A stretch of 42,913 nucleotides of DNA from Candidatus Gallipaludibacter merdavium (GCA_017694875.1 JADIMG010000101.1:1-42913); one strand, 5' to 3'; counted from the stretch's first letter, positions 34,565-42,450 are shown. Made by a program: numbers and translations. The notes: generated from the sequence alone by a model not told the origin.

Positions 34565-35020
34565 ATGAAAGAGCAGTGGTTTAAATATGGATTGATAGGC
34601 CTGTTAGTCGTATTTTTCATGTATGCGGGAACAGGATTGAATGTTGCGCGATATTGCTGTGCTGTATGCGCAGATTATGGTGTGGAGCATATTGCTCATA
34701 TCCCGTGTAAAGACATACATAAAAATGCAGGAAATACATCAACATATTCACATACATGTGACATCAATGCGAATCATGCGTGTGATTGCTGTAAGCTATA
34801 TCGTTTTGTCACGGATGAGGGCTTTACGCAGGAAATTTTTGAAATGCCTGATGTAATAAAAGTGCATTTGCTTGCAAGTATGCATTGCACACTTTTGCCG
34901 TTGCTTACATGTTTGCTAGTTGAATCTGATGCTCCTTCTGACGATTCATGCTGTGTCGTGATGTCTTCTTTGGGTGACGGGCGTCATGTCTTGTCGCGTC
35001 ATTGTATATTGCTCATTTAA
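34565..35020 (+). CDS. Small Cys-rich membrane-anchored protein, probable metal binder
   Basis: About 151 residues with an N-terminal hydrophobic helix (YGLIGLLVVFFMYAGTGL) and 13 Cys afterwards. They cluster as RYCCAVC (31-35), Cys48, Cys65, CDCC (73-76), Cys108, Cys116 and CC (129-130), with several His between. The layout of an N-terminal xYC, a central CC and a C-terminal LP-rich part recalls the HYC_CC_PP family found next to TonB receptors and HMA proteins in Bacteroidetes; that link is tentative. It probably binds or senses a soft metal such as copper at the inner membrane or in the periplasm. An in-frame ATG at 34619 is an alternative start but would remove most of the helix. It leads the three-gene cluster; 90 bases separate it from the TonB receptor. 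Confidence 0.65.
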   Translation: MKEQWFKYGLIGLLVVFFMYAGTGLNVARYCCAVCADYGVEHIAHIPCKDIHKNAGNTSTYSHTCDINANHACDCCKLYRFVTDEGFTQEIFEMPDVIKVHLLASMHCTLLPLLTCLLVESDAPSDDSCCVVMSSLGDGRHVLSRHCILLI

Positions 35021-35110
35021 ACTGTCGTTTGTATAAACGCTGTTGGCGTATTGTATCTATGCCTGATAGTTAGGCTATTTTCTATTATCAAATACAAACG
35101 ATTATTCCAA

Positions 35111-37312
35111 ATGAAAAAATACATACTTTTATTATTCTGTTGTGCCATCACAACAATTCTTCCATTATGGGCTGATATCAAAGGTACTGTAACGGATGAA
35201 GATGGTCTGCCTGTCGTGGGAGCGAATCTTATTTGGATACACACGGGTGTTGGAACAACTACTGATTTGGATGGCAATTTTATCTTGCCTGTATCAACAC
35301 TGACAGATACACTGGTTGTCAGTTATGTATCATATAAAAATGACACCGTGGTAGCCAAAGATGGTGATAATTTGACAATCCAGATGGGAGGCGCTGTGGC
35401 TCTCTCCGAATTGGATGTGGCAGCCCGTAAGGTGGCTCTCTCAAAATCACGTACTGCCGTATTTGACGTGCAGACTATCAGTGGTGAAGAATTGTGCAAG
35501 GCGGCATGTTGCAACCTTTCTGAAAGTTTTGAAACCAACCCTTCTGTCGATGTTGCTTATAGCGACGCGGCTACGGGTGCCAAACAAATCAAACTTTTGG
35601 GGCTTTCTGGACAATATGTACAAATCATGACGGAAAACATTCCAAATTTTCGCGGACTTGCTGCTCCATTTGGATTAGGTTATGTACCTGGACCATGGAT
35701 GGAGAGCATTCAAGTGTCAAAAGGTACTTCATCTGTCCTGAATGGTTATGAAGCATTGACGGGTCAAATCAATGTGGAATATAAAAAACCGGCAGGCGAT
35801 GAAAAGGTGGCTGCAAATGTTTTCGTCAGTTCTACAGCACGTGCGGAGGTAAATGCAAATACTTATTTTGATGTCGCACCAGGTGTTTCAACTGGCTTGC
35901 TCGTTCATGCTTCTGACGAGTTTGTGGAATGGGATCACAATAATGATGGGTTTTTGGATATGCCGCGTGTTTCACAATATAACCTTATTGACCGGTGGTA
36001 TATCAAAAAAGGGGATTATACAGGACAGGTTTTTGCTCGTGGTCTGTATGAGCGTCGTCAAGGTGGACAATTAAGCTCTTTGCAAAATCCATATATTGTT
36101 GATATAGAAACGGGAAGAGCAGAGGTATTCATGAAAAATGGCTATGTCTTTGACCATGAAAAGGGTACAAGTATTGGCATTATCACCAATGCAACTTACC
36201 ATAATCAGCAGGCTGCTTATGGTGATAAAGCTTATAATGCAGACCAATGGAATGCATATCTCAATGCTATTTTTCAAACCAGTTGGACTGATATGCATAA
36301 ACTGAGCACTGGGATAAGCTTTAACTATGACCGATATAACGAGTTTTGGTACTATGGACAAAATCTTCCGGAAAATCAACTGGTTCGCAATGAATATGTA
36401 CCAGGAGTTTTTGCGGAATATACATTCAATTGGAAAGACAAGTTGATTCTTTTGGCTGGTTTGCGTGCTGACTATCATTCTACTTATGGCGCGTTTGTTA
36501 CGCCACGCCTTAACATTAAATATAACCCATGGGATTTTCTCCACTTCAGGGCATCTGTTGGTAAGGGGTATAGGGCACCTAATGTATTAGCAGAAAACAA
36601 TAACCTTATGGCTAGCAGCCGCCAGATGGTGATTGCCGATGATTTGAAAATGGAAAACGCATGGAACTACGGCTTGAGCATTACAGGATATATCCCTATT
36701 GCAGGACGTGAACTCACACTCTCTGCCGAATGTTATTATACTGATTTTATCAACCAGGTGGTAGTCGATTTGGATACAGACCCGCATAAGGTGCTTTTTT
36801 ATAATTTGAATGGACGTTCCTATGCGTGCAGTGCACAAATTGAGGCCAGCATGGAAGTATTTAAGGGATTTACTGCAACTTTGGCTTATCGTCATACGGA
36901 TGTAAAAAGTACTTATAATGGCATATTGAGGGAAAAACCTTTAAACAACAGATTCAAAGGATTGGCCACTTTCTCCTATCAGACTCCATTGAAAAAATGG
37001 CAATTTGATTTCACTACCCAGGTAAATGGTGGTGGACGCCTTCCTGATTCATATATGATTGATGGGCAGCCAGCTTGGGAAGAAACATTTAAACCTTATG
37101 TCATACTTAATGCGCAAATCACTAAATATTTTCGTTCATGGTCTATCTACGTAGGAGCGGAAAATATGACTAACTATACTCAGAAAAATCCTATCATTGC
37201 AGCAGATATGCCTTTTGGTGATAACTTTGATGCAACCATGATTTGGGGACCTGTTGACGGATATAAAGTCTATTTGGGTATGCGCTGGGCACTTACAAAT
37301 TGGAAAGACTAA
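35111..37312 (+). CDS. TonB-dependent outer-membrane receptor of a metal-handling cluster
   Basis: A 733-residue outer-membrane receptor. It begins with a signal peptide (MKKYILLLFCC..LWA) and a carboxypeptidase-regulatory-like domain (DIKGTVTDEDGLPVVGANL, ~23-100). The plug follows (TISGEELCKAACCNLSESF, KQIKLLGLSGQYVQIMTEN, PNFRGLAAPFGL, VSKGTSSVLNGYEALTGQI), then a 22-strand-type barrel to the end. A CxxxCC motif (Cys129, 133, 134) at the plug start is unusual and suits metal contact. It should import a metal or metal complex using TonB energy; copper is suggested by the HMA-domain gene 42 bases downstream. The start at 35111 gives the clean signal peptide. Confidence 0.9.
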   Translation: MKKYILLLFCCAITTILPLWADIKGTVTDEDGLPVVGANLIWIHTGVGTTTDLDGNFILPVSTLTDTLVVSYVSYKNDTVVAKDGDNLTIQMGGAVALSELDVAARKVALSKSRTAVFDVQTISGEELCKAACCNLSESFETNPSVDVAYSDAATGAKQIKLLGLSGQYVQIMTENIPNFRGLAAPFGLGYVPGPWMESIQVSKGTSSVLNGYEALTGQINVEYKKPAGDEKVAANVFVSSTARAEVNANTYFDVAPGVSTGLLVHASDEFVEWDHNNDGFLDMPRVSQYNLIDRWYIKKGDYTGQVFARGLYERRQGGQLSSLQNPYIVDIETGRAEVFMKNGYVFDHEKGTSIGIITNATYHNQQAAYGDKAYNADQWNAYLNAIFQTSWTDMHKLSTGISFNYDRYNEFWYYGQNLPENQLVRNEYVPGVFAEYTFNWKDKLILLAGLRADYHSTYGAFVTPRLNIKYNPWDFLHFRASVGKGYRAPNVLAENNNLMASSRQMVIADDLKMENAWNYGLSITGYIPIAGRELTLSAECYYTDFINQVVVDLDTDPHKVLFYNLNGRSYACSAQIEASMEVFKGFTATLAYRHTDVKSTYNGILREKPLNNRFKGLATFSYQTPLKKWQFDFTTQVNGGGRLPDSYMIDGQPAWEETFKPYVILNAQITKYFRSWSIYVGAENMTNYTQKNPIIAADMPFGDNFDATMIWGPVDGYKVYLGMRWALTNWKD

Positions 37313-37354
37313 TTCAGATTGAAACATAATTCAAACCTTTAATACAATAACAAA

Positions 37355-37690
37355 ATGAAAACCAAACTTTTATTTTTTACCATTGCCTTTTTGACACTCT
37401 GTGTTTCATTCAATGTACAGGCAGATAACAAAAAAGCTCCGAAAGAAGAAACGGTAGTATTTAATGTTCCTATGGATTGTGAAGGTTGCCGCACTAAAAT
37501 CATTGGCTATATGTCTTATGAAAAAGGAGTGAAAAAATTGGACGCAAACCTGGAACAACAAACGGTAACCATTACGTATAATCCGAAACGCACTAATAAG
37601 GAAAATCTGATTGCTGCTTTTGAAAAACTGGATAAGAAGGCAGTTGAAGTTAAACAAGGTGGATGTTGTTCTAATCCAACATGCAAATAA
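37355..37690 (+). CDS. Exported heavy-metal-associated (HMA) domain protein
   Basis: A 111-residue protein: signal peptide MKTKLLFFTIAFLTLCVSFNVQA, then one ferredoxin-like HMA domain with the metal loop MDCEGC (MxCxxC variant), YEKGVKKLDANLEQQTVTITYNPK and ENLIAAFEKL. It ends in a second Cys cluster GGCCSNPTCK. HMA domains bind Cu(I) and similar ions. Cytosolic ones serve P-type ATPases, but this one is exported, so it should carry or buffer metal in the periplasm for the adjacent receptor. DsbD (23142) may keep its Cys reduced (inference). Confidence 0.9.
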   Translation: MKTKLLFFTIAFLTLCVSFNVQADNKKAPKEETVVFNVPMDCEGCRTKIIGYMSYEKGVKKLDANLEQQTVTITYNPKRTNKENLIAAFEKLDKKAVEVKQGGCCSNPTCK

Positions 37691-37701
37691 ACTACACATT
37701 G

Positions 37702-37736
37702 TCAGCCTTGCAACTCAATGCAAGGCTGATTCTTTT
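37702..37736 (+). terminator. Intrinsic terminator after the HMA gene
   Basis: TCAGCCTTGC / GCAAGGCTGA, a perfect 10-bp stem with an 8-nt loop, then TTCTTTT. It closes the three-gene metal cluster. Confidence 0.85.
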
Positions 37737-37820
37737 CGCAATGGCCTGGTTTGAATAGGCAAGAACGTGAAGTTTTTTCCTCTATCCCACCCATAATACA
37801 AAGAAAATTCCTGTTTTTGT

Positions 37821-37851
37821 TGTTTAACTTATAACTTTCTTCTATCTTTGT
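37821..37851 (+). promoter_or_regulatory. Promoter of the DUF3298 lipoprotein gene
   Basis: TTG (37821-37823), 20 bases, TATCTTTG (37844-37851). The leader of about 65 nt to the ATG at 37924 shows no clear structure. Confidence 0.55.
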
Positions 37852-37923
37852 ACAAAATGAAATGTGACGTTATATACCTTGGGACTATATTGTTCATAAC
37901 ACTAAACTAATAAATATAAGATT

Positions 37924-38772
37924 ATGAAAAACAGACATGCATTTGCCTCCTTGTTTTTAGGTGCAATAATTCTCTTGATTACTTCATGCCAGCCTGGTAA
38001 AGAAAATAAAGAGGAAATTATCCAGACAAAACAATATGCAATGGAAGTAGCAGATTGTCTGATGCCTGGTGTAGATGACAGTTTGCGACTAACTGTTGAT
38101 ATTGACTTTTTGGATAACACATCGGAAATACCCGATACTGTACTTACTAAAATCCAGCAACGACTAATTGCCAAATCATTTGGTGAGCCATACATGAAAT
38201 ATGTGGATATGGATACAATCATTGAAAAATTTCATGATGATGTGTTACGTGAATATCGGCTTGATTATGTACCCCTTTATGAGCAGATGAAAGATGGAGA
38301 GAGTGAGGAAGTTTCTATTAATCTAAATAATGAGCACATGCTTATGGTCTATCCAATGACATTGCAGGGGAATGTGCTTTCATATGTTGTGGAACGTTAT
38401 CTCTATTTGGGTGGAGCCCATGGCATAAACAATCGTTTGTTGCTCAATTTCGATATTACTACTGGGAAAACATTAGAGGAAAAGGATATTTTCACGGATG
38501 ATTTCTTTTCAAAAATTCACGATATGTTAGTGCTCAATCTGGTACGTCAGCGAGATGATATGTCATTGATAGAAGATGTACAAAATTCAGATTATGAAAT
38601 CGATGCCATTAAGCCGAATGGAAACTTCTATTTTGCTCCTGATGGACTTATTTATATTTATAATCCTTACGAAATTGGACCGTATTATTTGGGTGAGACG
38701 AATATTCTTGTTCCAACAGAGGAAATCAAACCCTTTCTGAAAGAAAAATGGCAGAATATATTTGCTGAATAA
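37924..38772 (+). CDS. DUF3298 (RsiV-like) domain lipoprotein
   Basis: A 282-residue lipoprotein; signal ..LGAIILLITSC (Cys22). The C-terminal half matches the DUF3298 domain found in RsiV and related proteins (YLYLGGAHGINNRLLLNFDITTGKTLEEKDIF, YFAPDGLIYIYNPYEIGPYYLG). In Bacillus RsiV this fold binds lysozyme; there is no sigma factor or transmembrane anti-sigma segment here, so binding of a wall-active protein is only a possibility. It is a single-gene unit with its own promoter and terminator. Confidence 0.82.
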   Translation: MKNRHAFASLFLGAIILLITSCQPGKENKEEIIQTKQYAMEVADCLMPGVDDSLRLTVDIDFLDNTSEIPDTVLTKIQQRLIAKSFGEPYMKYVDMDTIIEKFHDDVLREYRLDYVPLYEQMKDGESEEVSINLNNEHMLMVYPMTLQGNVLSYVVERYLYLGGAHGINNRLLLNFDITTGKTLEEKDIFTDDFFSKIHDMLVLNLVRQRDDMSLIEDVQNSDYEIDAIKPNGNFYFAPDGLIYIYNPYEIGPYYLGETNILVPTEEIKPFLKEKWQNIFAE

Positions 38773-38797
38773 GGAAACAGATATTCTATGAAGTTAT

Positions 38798-38843
38798 AGG
38801 GTATGGTGGGAATTATTAACTGCCATACCCTTTATGATTTTTT
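38798..38843 (+). terminator. Intrinsic terminator after the DUF3298 gene
   Basis: GGGTATGG (38799-38806) / CCATACCC (38823-38830), followed by TTTATGATTTTTTT. The first T-run is broken by ATGA. Confidence 0.6.
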
Positions 38844-38907
38844 TAGTTATAGCCTTTGTTTTTGAATAAACAATTGTGTTGTCATGCCTTTAGAGCAAGA
38901 ATTTTAA

Positions 38908-39468
38908 TTACCAGATGAATTTCAGTCGTGGTGCGATCGTTAATCTAACGCTTTTATCTAAATGGTCATATCTGTATACTAATACATCAGGTACGATATG
39001 TGCAGGTGAATTGACTGGTGTACGTTGGTATTCATTTCCTGTTTTCCAATTATACCATCTATTGGTGATACATATTTCATTGGGGCAATTTGGAGCATAA
39101 AAATTAGTTCTATTTAGCATCTTGTCTTCATTAATAGACCACCCAAGATAGCTTGTAATAAGTTTTTCGACCAGACAAATATCTTTACGGTCAATTGATT
39201 CAACATTAGAAAAACGTGCAACATATATAGCATGCTTTCTATTCTGTATTTCTGTTATATGATGTTCTGCATCTTTAAGTCTTTGGTATGCTGTTCTAAT
39301 AGTCATGCCACAATAATAGCATTCCTTCTTTTTGGAATATTTTTTCATGCCATGAAGTAAATAGAGATGATAACTATAATTCTGGTTTTGTTCCCAATCT
39401 CTAAGCGCTTTTGTTGAATCAAAAGGACCATACCATTTTAGAAAGAATGCTTTGTCTATGTCATGCAT
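38908..39468 (-). CDS. Orphan GIY-YIG-like nuclease-fold protein
   Basis: A 186-residue protein with a central stretch that fits a divergent GIY-YIG nuclease. SYHLYLLHG corresponds to the GIY strand and ECYYCGMTIRTAYQRLKDAEHHI to the YIG strand plus catalytic Arg helix. DICLVEKLITSYLGW then holds the metal-binding Glu, and LNRTN a late Asn. The first motif is degenerate. The C-terminal ~60 residues (NWKTGNEYQRTP..LDKSVRLTIAPRLKFIW) match nothing I know. There is no signal peptide. The gene stands alone on the minus strand between a terminator and an inverted repeat, looks more AT-rich than its neighbours, and has no consensus promoter. It may be an acquired defence or mobile-element remnant. 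Confidence 0.6.
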   Translation of the reverse strand: MHDIDKAFFLKWYGPFDSTKALRDWEQNQNYSYHLYLLHGMKKYSKKKECYYCGMTIRTAYQRLKDAEHHITEIQNRKHAIYVARFSNVESIDRKDICLVEKLITSYLGWSINEDKMLNRTNFYAPNCPNEICITNRWYNWKTGNEYQRTPVNSPAHIVPDVLVYRYDHLDKSVRLTIAPRLKFIW

Positions 39469-39507
39469 GTTATTAAATAGTTGATTTGTGATTGTTGCTT
39501 TTACTAT

Positions 39508-39545
39508 GGCAATGACTCCTTTAGAAATAAAGGTTTGTCATTGCC
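39508..39545. repeat. Inverted repeat between the GIY-YIG-like gene and lemA
   Basis: GGCAATGAC (39508-39516) and GTCATTGCC (39537-39545) are perfect inverted arms; an inner CCTTT/AAAGG continues the stem. TTTT follows on the plus strand. With no plus-strand gene here, it may be an end-of-operon hairpin for lemA or a boundary of the inserted gene. Confidence 0.5.
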
Positions 39546-39599
39546 TTTTGGGGATTTACATTGATAGCTATGCCATTGTATAAAGGAATAATGGTTTCC

Positions 39600-40190
39600 T
39601 TAGAATACTACTTCCGGAGCTTTTTCTGCACCTTCTTCTGCTTGGAAATATGGCTTCTTTTCAAATGAAAACATACTGGCTATGAGATTATTGGGGAAAC
39701 GCCTGATATAAGTATTGAAGCCTTGTGCCGAGGTGTTGAATGCATTGCGGGCCACAGTAATACGATTTTCTGTTCCTTCCAATTGGCTTTGCAGCTCAAG
39801 GAAATTTTGGTTGGCTTTTAAGTCGGGATAATTTTCTGTAATAGCTAACAAGCGACCTAATGCCATGCCTAATTCACCTTGTTTGGCTTGAAATTCCGCT
39901 AACTGTTCCTCTGTCAGATTGTTGGCATCGATTTTCGTGTTAATGGCTTCTGCACGTGCACTGACTACTGCTTCCAATGTTGACTGTTCATGTTCGGCAT
40001 AGCCTTTAACGGTAGCCACAAGGTTGGGAATTAAGTCTGCTCGACGTTGATACTGGTTTTCTACTTGCGCCCAATCTTTTGATACTTGTTCTTCTGCGGT
40101 TACCATTTTATTATAACCTCTGCCTATCCATAAGCCAATAAGGACAATGACTGCTATAACCGCAACTAAAATAATGGTTGTTTTTTTCAT
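39600..40190 (-). CDS. lemA: LemA family membrane protein
   Basis: A 196-residue LemA protein: one N-terminal transmembrane helix (TTIILVAVIAVIVLIGLWIG) followed by the conserved GYNKMVTAEEQVSKDWAQVENQYQRRADLIPNLVATVKGYA and a helical bundle, ending NAFNTSAQGFNTYIRRFPNNLIASMF. Its function is not firmly known; it is often encoded beside TPM-domain proteins, as here, and the pair probably acts at the inner membrane. It begins 27 bases after the TPM gene's stop, so the two form an operon. Confidence 0.93.
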   Translation of the reverse strand: MKKTTIILVAVIAVIVLIGLWIGRGYNKMVTAEEQVSKDWAQVENQYQRRADLIPNLVATVKGYAEHEQSTLEAVVSARAEAINTKIDANNLTEEQLAEFQAKQGELGMALGRLLAITENYPDLKANQNFLELQSQLEGTENRITVARNAFNTSAQGFNTYIRRFPNNLIASMFSFEKKPYFQAEEGAEKAPEVVF

Positions 40191-40217
40191 ATGGTCTAAT
40201 GTTTATATAATTGATTG

Positions 40218-41462
40218 TTAGAAATTTCCTCCTGCACCACCACCACTGAAGCCGCCACCGCCCCAGCTACCGCCACTAAAACCTCCGCCACCCCCAAAAC
40301 CTCCACGGTTTCCGCTTCCAGCAATGACAATAGGTAATTGTGGAATTGTATATGTGCTTATGTCTGTTTTTCCACAATGCTTGCACAAATAGGTTTTCTC
40401 TCGCTTACCTGGGTGGAATTGGGTTGCTTGTACGCGTACTACATCCGAATACAATCCATAAGAATGCGTGTGGCAATAGGGACATGTTTGATATCTGGTA
40501 TTCATGGATTCATAAGGTAGAATAATGTGATTCAAACAGGATTTGCACTCCCATACATCGTAGTCAACGGAATGGAGTTTCTCTTCTGTTTGTTGTGAAG
40601 CGCTTAATAGACGGTCCTCTTCCTGCTCATTGAGTAATTGCATTGTAGCGCCGCACTCTGGACATTTTATGGGGCGTAGGCGAAGCATCTTGTGCTGATG
40701 TTTGACATATATGTACCATAAAAACATTGGCAATGGAAACATGCACATTGTTATCTGACATATTCTTATGTAGGGTATAACTCGTTGATATTGGATATTG
40801 TTCGGCGATTTCTTTCGTCCGTTAAACAGATGATAGGCAACAATGTCCATTACCAATAGTACTAGGAATGCTAATATCAGATAGGCAATCAGCAGGTTTA
40901 AACCTTTCCGCTGGGGAGCGTACTCGCGATCAAGCAAAAGTTCTTCCAATGCACTTTCCTGGGTTAGGCGTTGAGTAATGTATTGGGTGGCTGCCAGAAA
41001 ACCAGAATCATAATCACCAGCCTTGAAAGCAGGAAACATATAATTTTGCAATATGCGTTCACATACAGCATCAGGTAAAAGTCCTTCCAGTCCGTTGCCT
41101 ACTTCGATTCGTGCCGCTCTTTCGTCAAGTACAAGCAGCAGGAGCAGCCCTGTACTTTTGTTGGCTTTGCCAATCCCCCAATAATTGGCTAATTGATAGG
41201 CAAATTCAGTGTAATCAGCTTGTCCAATGGACTGAATAGCTATTATGGCCACCTCCACTTCGCTTTTTCTTTCTAAAGCATATAGTTCCTTATTTAATTT
41301 ATCGACCGTTTCCTTCGATAATATACCATCTGGATTGGATACATACCCATTATTGATGTCTTTGGGATTAGGAACAGTCTGAATAGTATATGGTTGAGCC
41401 ATTAAATAGGCAAGGCTTGAAAGGCTTGAAAAGAGTATAAATAAAAAGGTAAGGCGTTTCAT
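40218..41462 (-). CDS. TPM domain protein with zinc ribbons and Gly-rich tail
   Basis: A 414-residue membrane protein. Signal peptide, then a TPM domain (YVSNPDGILSKETVDKLNKEL.., LLLLVLDERAARIEVGNGLEGLLPD) of about 145 residues. Two hydrophobic segments follow near 190-250. Then come four CxxC pairs (CPEC, CKSC, CPYC, CKHC) that look like two zinc ribbons, and an ending with a Gly/Ser/Phe-rich tail (GGFGGGGGFSGGSWGGGGF). TPM domains elsewhere have been linked to phosphatase activity and to photosystem and respiratory complex assembly. The two zinc ribbons between helix and Gly-rich tail are an addition to the basic YgcG layout. Operon partner of lemA. Confidence 0.87.
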   Translation of the reverse strand: MKRLTFLFILFSSLSSLAYLMAQPYTIQTVPNPKDINNGYVSNPDGILSKETVDKLNKELYALERKSEVEVAIIAIQSIGQADYTEFAYQLANYWGIGKANKSTGLLLLLVLDERAARIEVGNGLEGLLPDAVCERILQNYMFPAFKAGDYDSGFLAATQYITQRLTQESALEELLLDREYAPQRKGLNLLIAYLILAFLVLLVMDIVAYHLFNGRKKSPNNIQYQRVIPYIRICQITMCMFPLPMFLWYIYVKHQHKMLRLRPIKCPECGATMQLLNEQEEDRLLSASQQTEEKLHSVDYDVWECKSCLNHIILPYESMNTRYQTCPYCHTHSYGLYSDVVRVQATQFHPGKREKTYLCKHCGKTDISTYTIPQLPIVIAGSGNRGGFGGGGGFSGGSWGGGGFSGGGAGGNF

Positions 41463-41484
41463 TTCATGTTATATATATGTGCCC

Positions 41485-41515
41485 CAAAAGTAAGGAAAAT
41501 ATAGATATCATGCAA
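41485..41515 (-). promoter_or_regulatory. Promoter of the TPM-lemA operon
   Basis: Minus-strand TTG (41513-41515), 20 bases, TACTTTTG (41485-41492), 22 bases before the ATG at 41462. Confidence 0.6.
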
Positions 41516-41740
41516 TTGTGGTAATTACTTTGCAATATGTGTGATATTGTTAGGGCTGTTAAATCGTTTATTGGAGAAGAAAGTAAATGGTTGTCCGATG
41601 ATGAACGGAAGCCCTTGGCAATGATAAAAACTTTTGTTCGAACTGCGTAGCCTGTTGAATCTGGACAAATTTGCCGATTGTGGTTATGTAAATTTGAAAA
41701 TCAATGTGCAGCGTAATATCTAGGGCGTTTGTAGATTACC
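41516..41740. other. Gene-free interval with one short unlikely ORF
   Basis: This is the middle of a 336-base gap between the TPM gene and the nitroreductase-like lipoprotein. It holds a 37-codon plus-strand ORF (41537-41650, starting MCDIVRAVKSF) without a good promoter or known family. I see no RNA gene. The gap's two ends carry the TPM promoter and the lipoprotein gene's terminator. Confidence 0.4.
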
Positions 41741-41792
41741 GAGAAAGAAAAATGTGGCTAATTTCCATGAAATAGAACATAGAAATTAGCCA
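41741..41792 (-). terminator. Intrinsic terminator of the nitroreductase-like lipoprotein gene
   Basis: Reading the minus strand: TGGCTAATTTC / GAAATTAGCCA, a perfect 11-bp stem with a 16-nt loop, then CATTTTTCTTTCTC. It begins seven bases past the gene's stop. Confidence 0.8.
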
Positions 41793-41798
41793 TTGACT

Positions 41799-42416
41799 CT
41801 ACTCGATAAATTTTACTCTATCCCAATTCCGTGGTTTGGCTTTGGGAGACTCATCAGGATAACCCATTGCTATAGCAAATAAAAGACGATGAGTAGGGGA
41901 GAATAACAATTGTTCGCGTATGCAATTTCCTTGTTCTGAGTTGACAAAACGTGCCAAACTACCTAAGCAGCATGAGCCGATGCCCATGGCGTGAGCTGCC
42001 AGCATCATATTGCCTCCCAATAGACCGCAATCAACTTGCGACAAATCATATTGTGTGTCATAAGCAACAAATATAAGTGCAGGTGCATTAAAAAATGCAT
42101 GTAGCTGGGTCGTGTCATTATTATTATATGCAAGGTTGATACGTTGTAATATATCTGGGTTTGTTACAACACGTACTTCCCAAGATTCCATCCCTTTGCC
42201 GTTAGGCGCAAACAAACCGCATTCTATGATTTGCCGTAGTTGGAGGCTGTCAAGAGGGGTAGACTTATATTCTCTGATACTTCTTCTGGTGAGAATGTTC
42301 TCTATTACAGCTTCTTGAGGAGATTTGGATGCCGTCTGTTCTGATTGGTTGTTGGGATTGCATGAGGTGCAAATGATAAAAGTGCACATCATGATTGATG
42401 CAATAATTTTTTTCAT
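41799..42416 (-). CDS. Nitroreductase family lipoprotein
   Basis: A 205-residue protein with a lipoprotein signal (MKKIIASIMMCTFIICTSC, Cys19) followed by a Gln/Ser/Asn-rich linker and a complete nitroreductase fold. Motifs: RRSIREYKSTPLD (FMN phosphate), ECGLFAPNGKGMESWEVRVV, DCGLLGGNMMLAAHAMGIGSCCLGSL, AMGYPDESPKAKPRNWDRV. It should hold a flavin, yet sit outside the inner membrane where NAD(P)H is not available, so its electron donor is a puzzle. A CAAAGATA (TATCTTTG on the minus strand) at 42451-42458 is the likely -7 box. Confidence 0.87.
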   Translation of the reverse strand: MKKIIASIMMCTFIICTSCNPNNQSEQTASKSPQEAVIENILTRRSIREYKSTPLDSLQLRQIIECGLFAPNGKGMESWEVRVVTNPDILQRINLAYNNNDTTQLHAFFNAPALIFVAYDTQYDLSQVDCGLLGGNMMLAAHAMGIGSCCLGSLARFVNSEQGNCIREQLLFSPTHRLLFAIAMGYPDESPKAKPRNWDRVKFIE

Positions 42417-42450
42417 AAACTCTTTTTTTGATTAGAAATCTGATTCATGG

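Noticed and set aside
41537-41650. 37-codon plus-strand ORF (MCDIVRAVKSF..) in the TPM-lipoprotein gap
   Set aside because: No consensus promoter, no family likeness, and it starts just beside the promoter of the opposite-strand TPM gene. Its residues look protein-like, so a decayed gene fragment cannot be ruled out, but it is not supportable as a gene.
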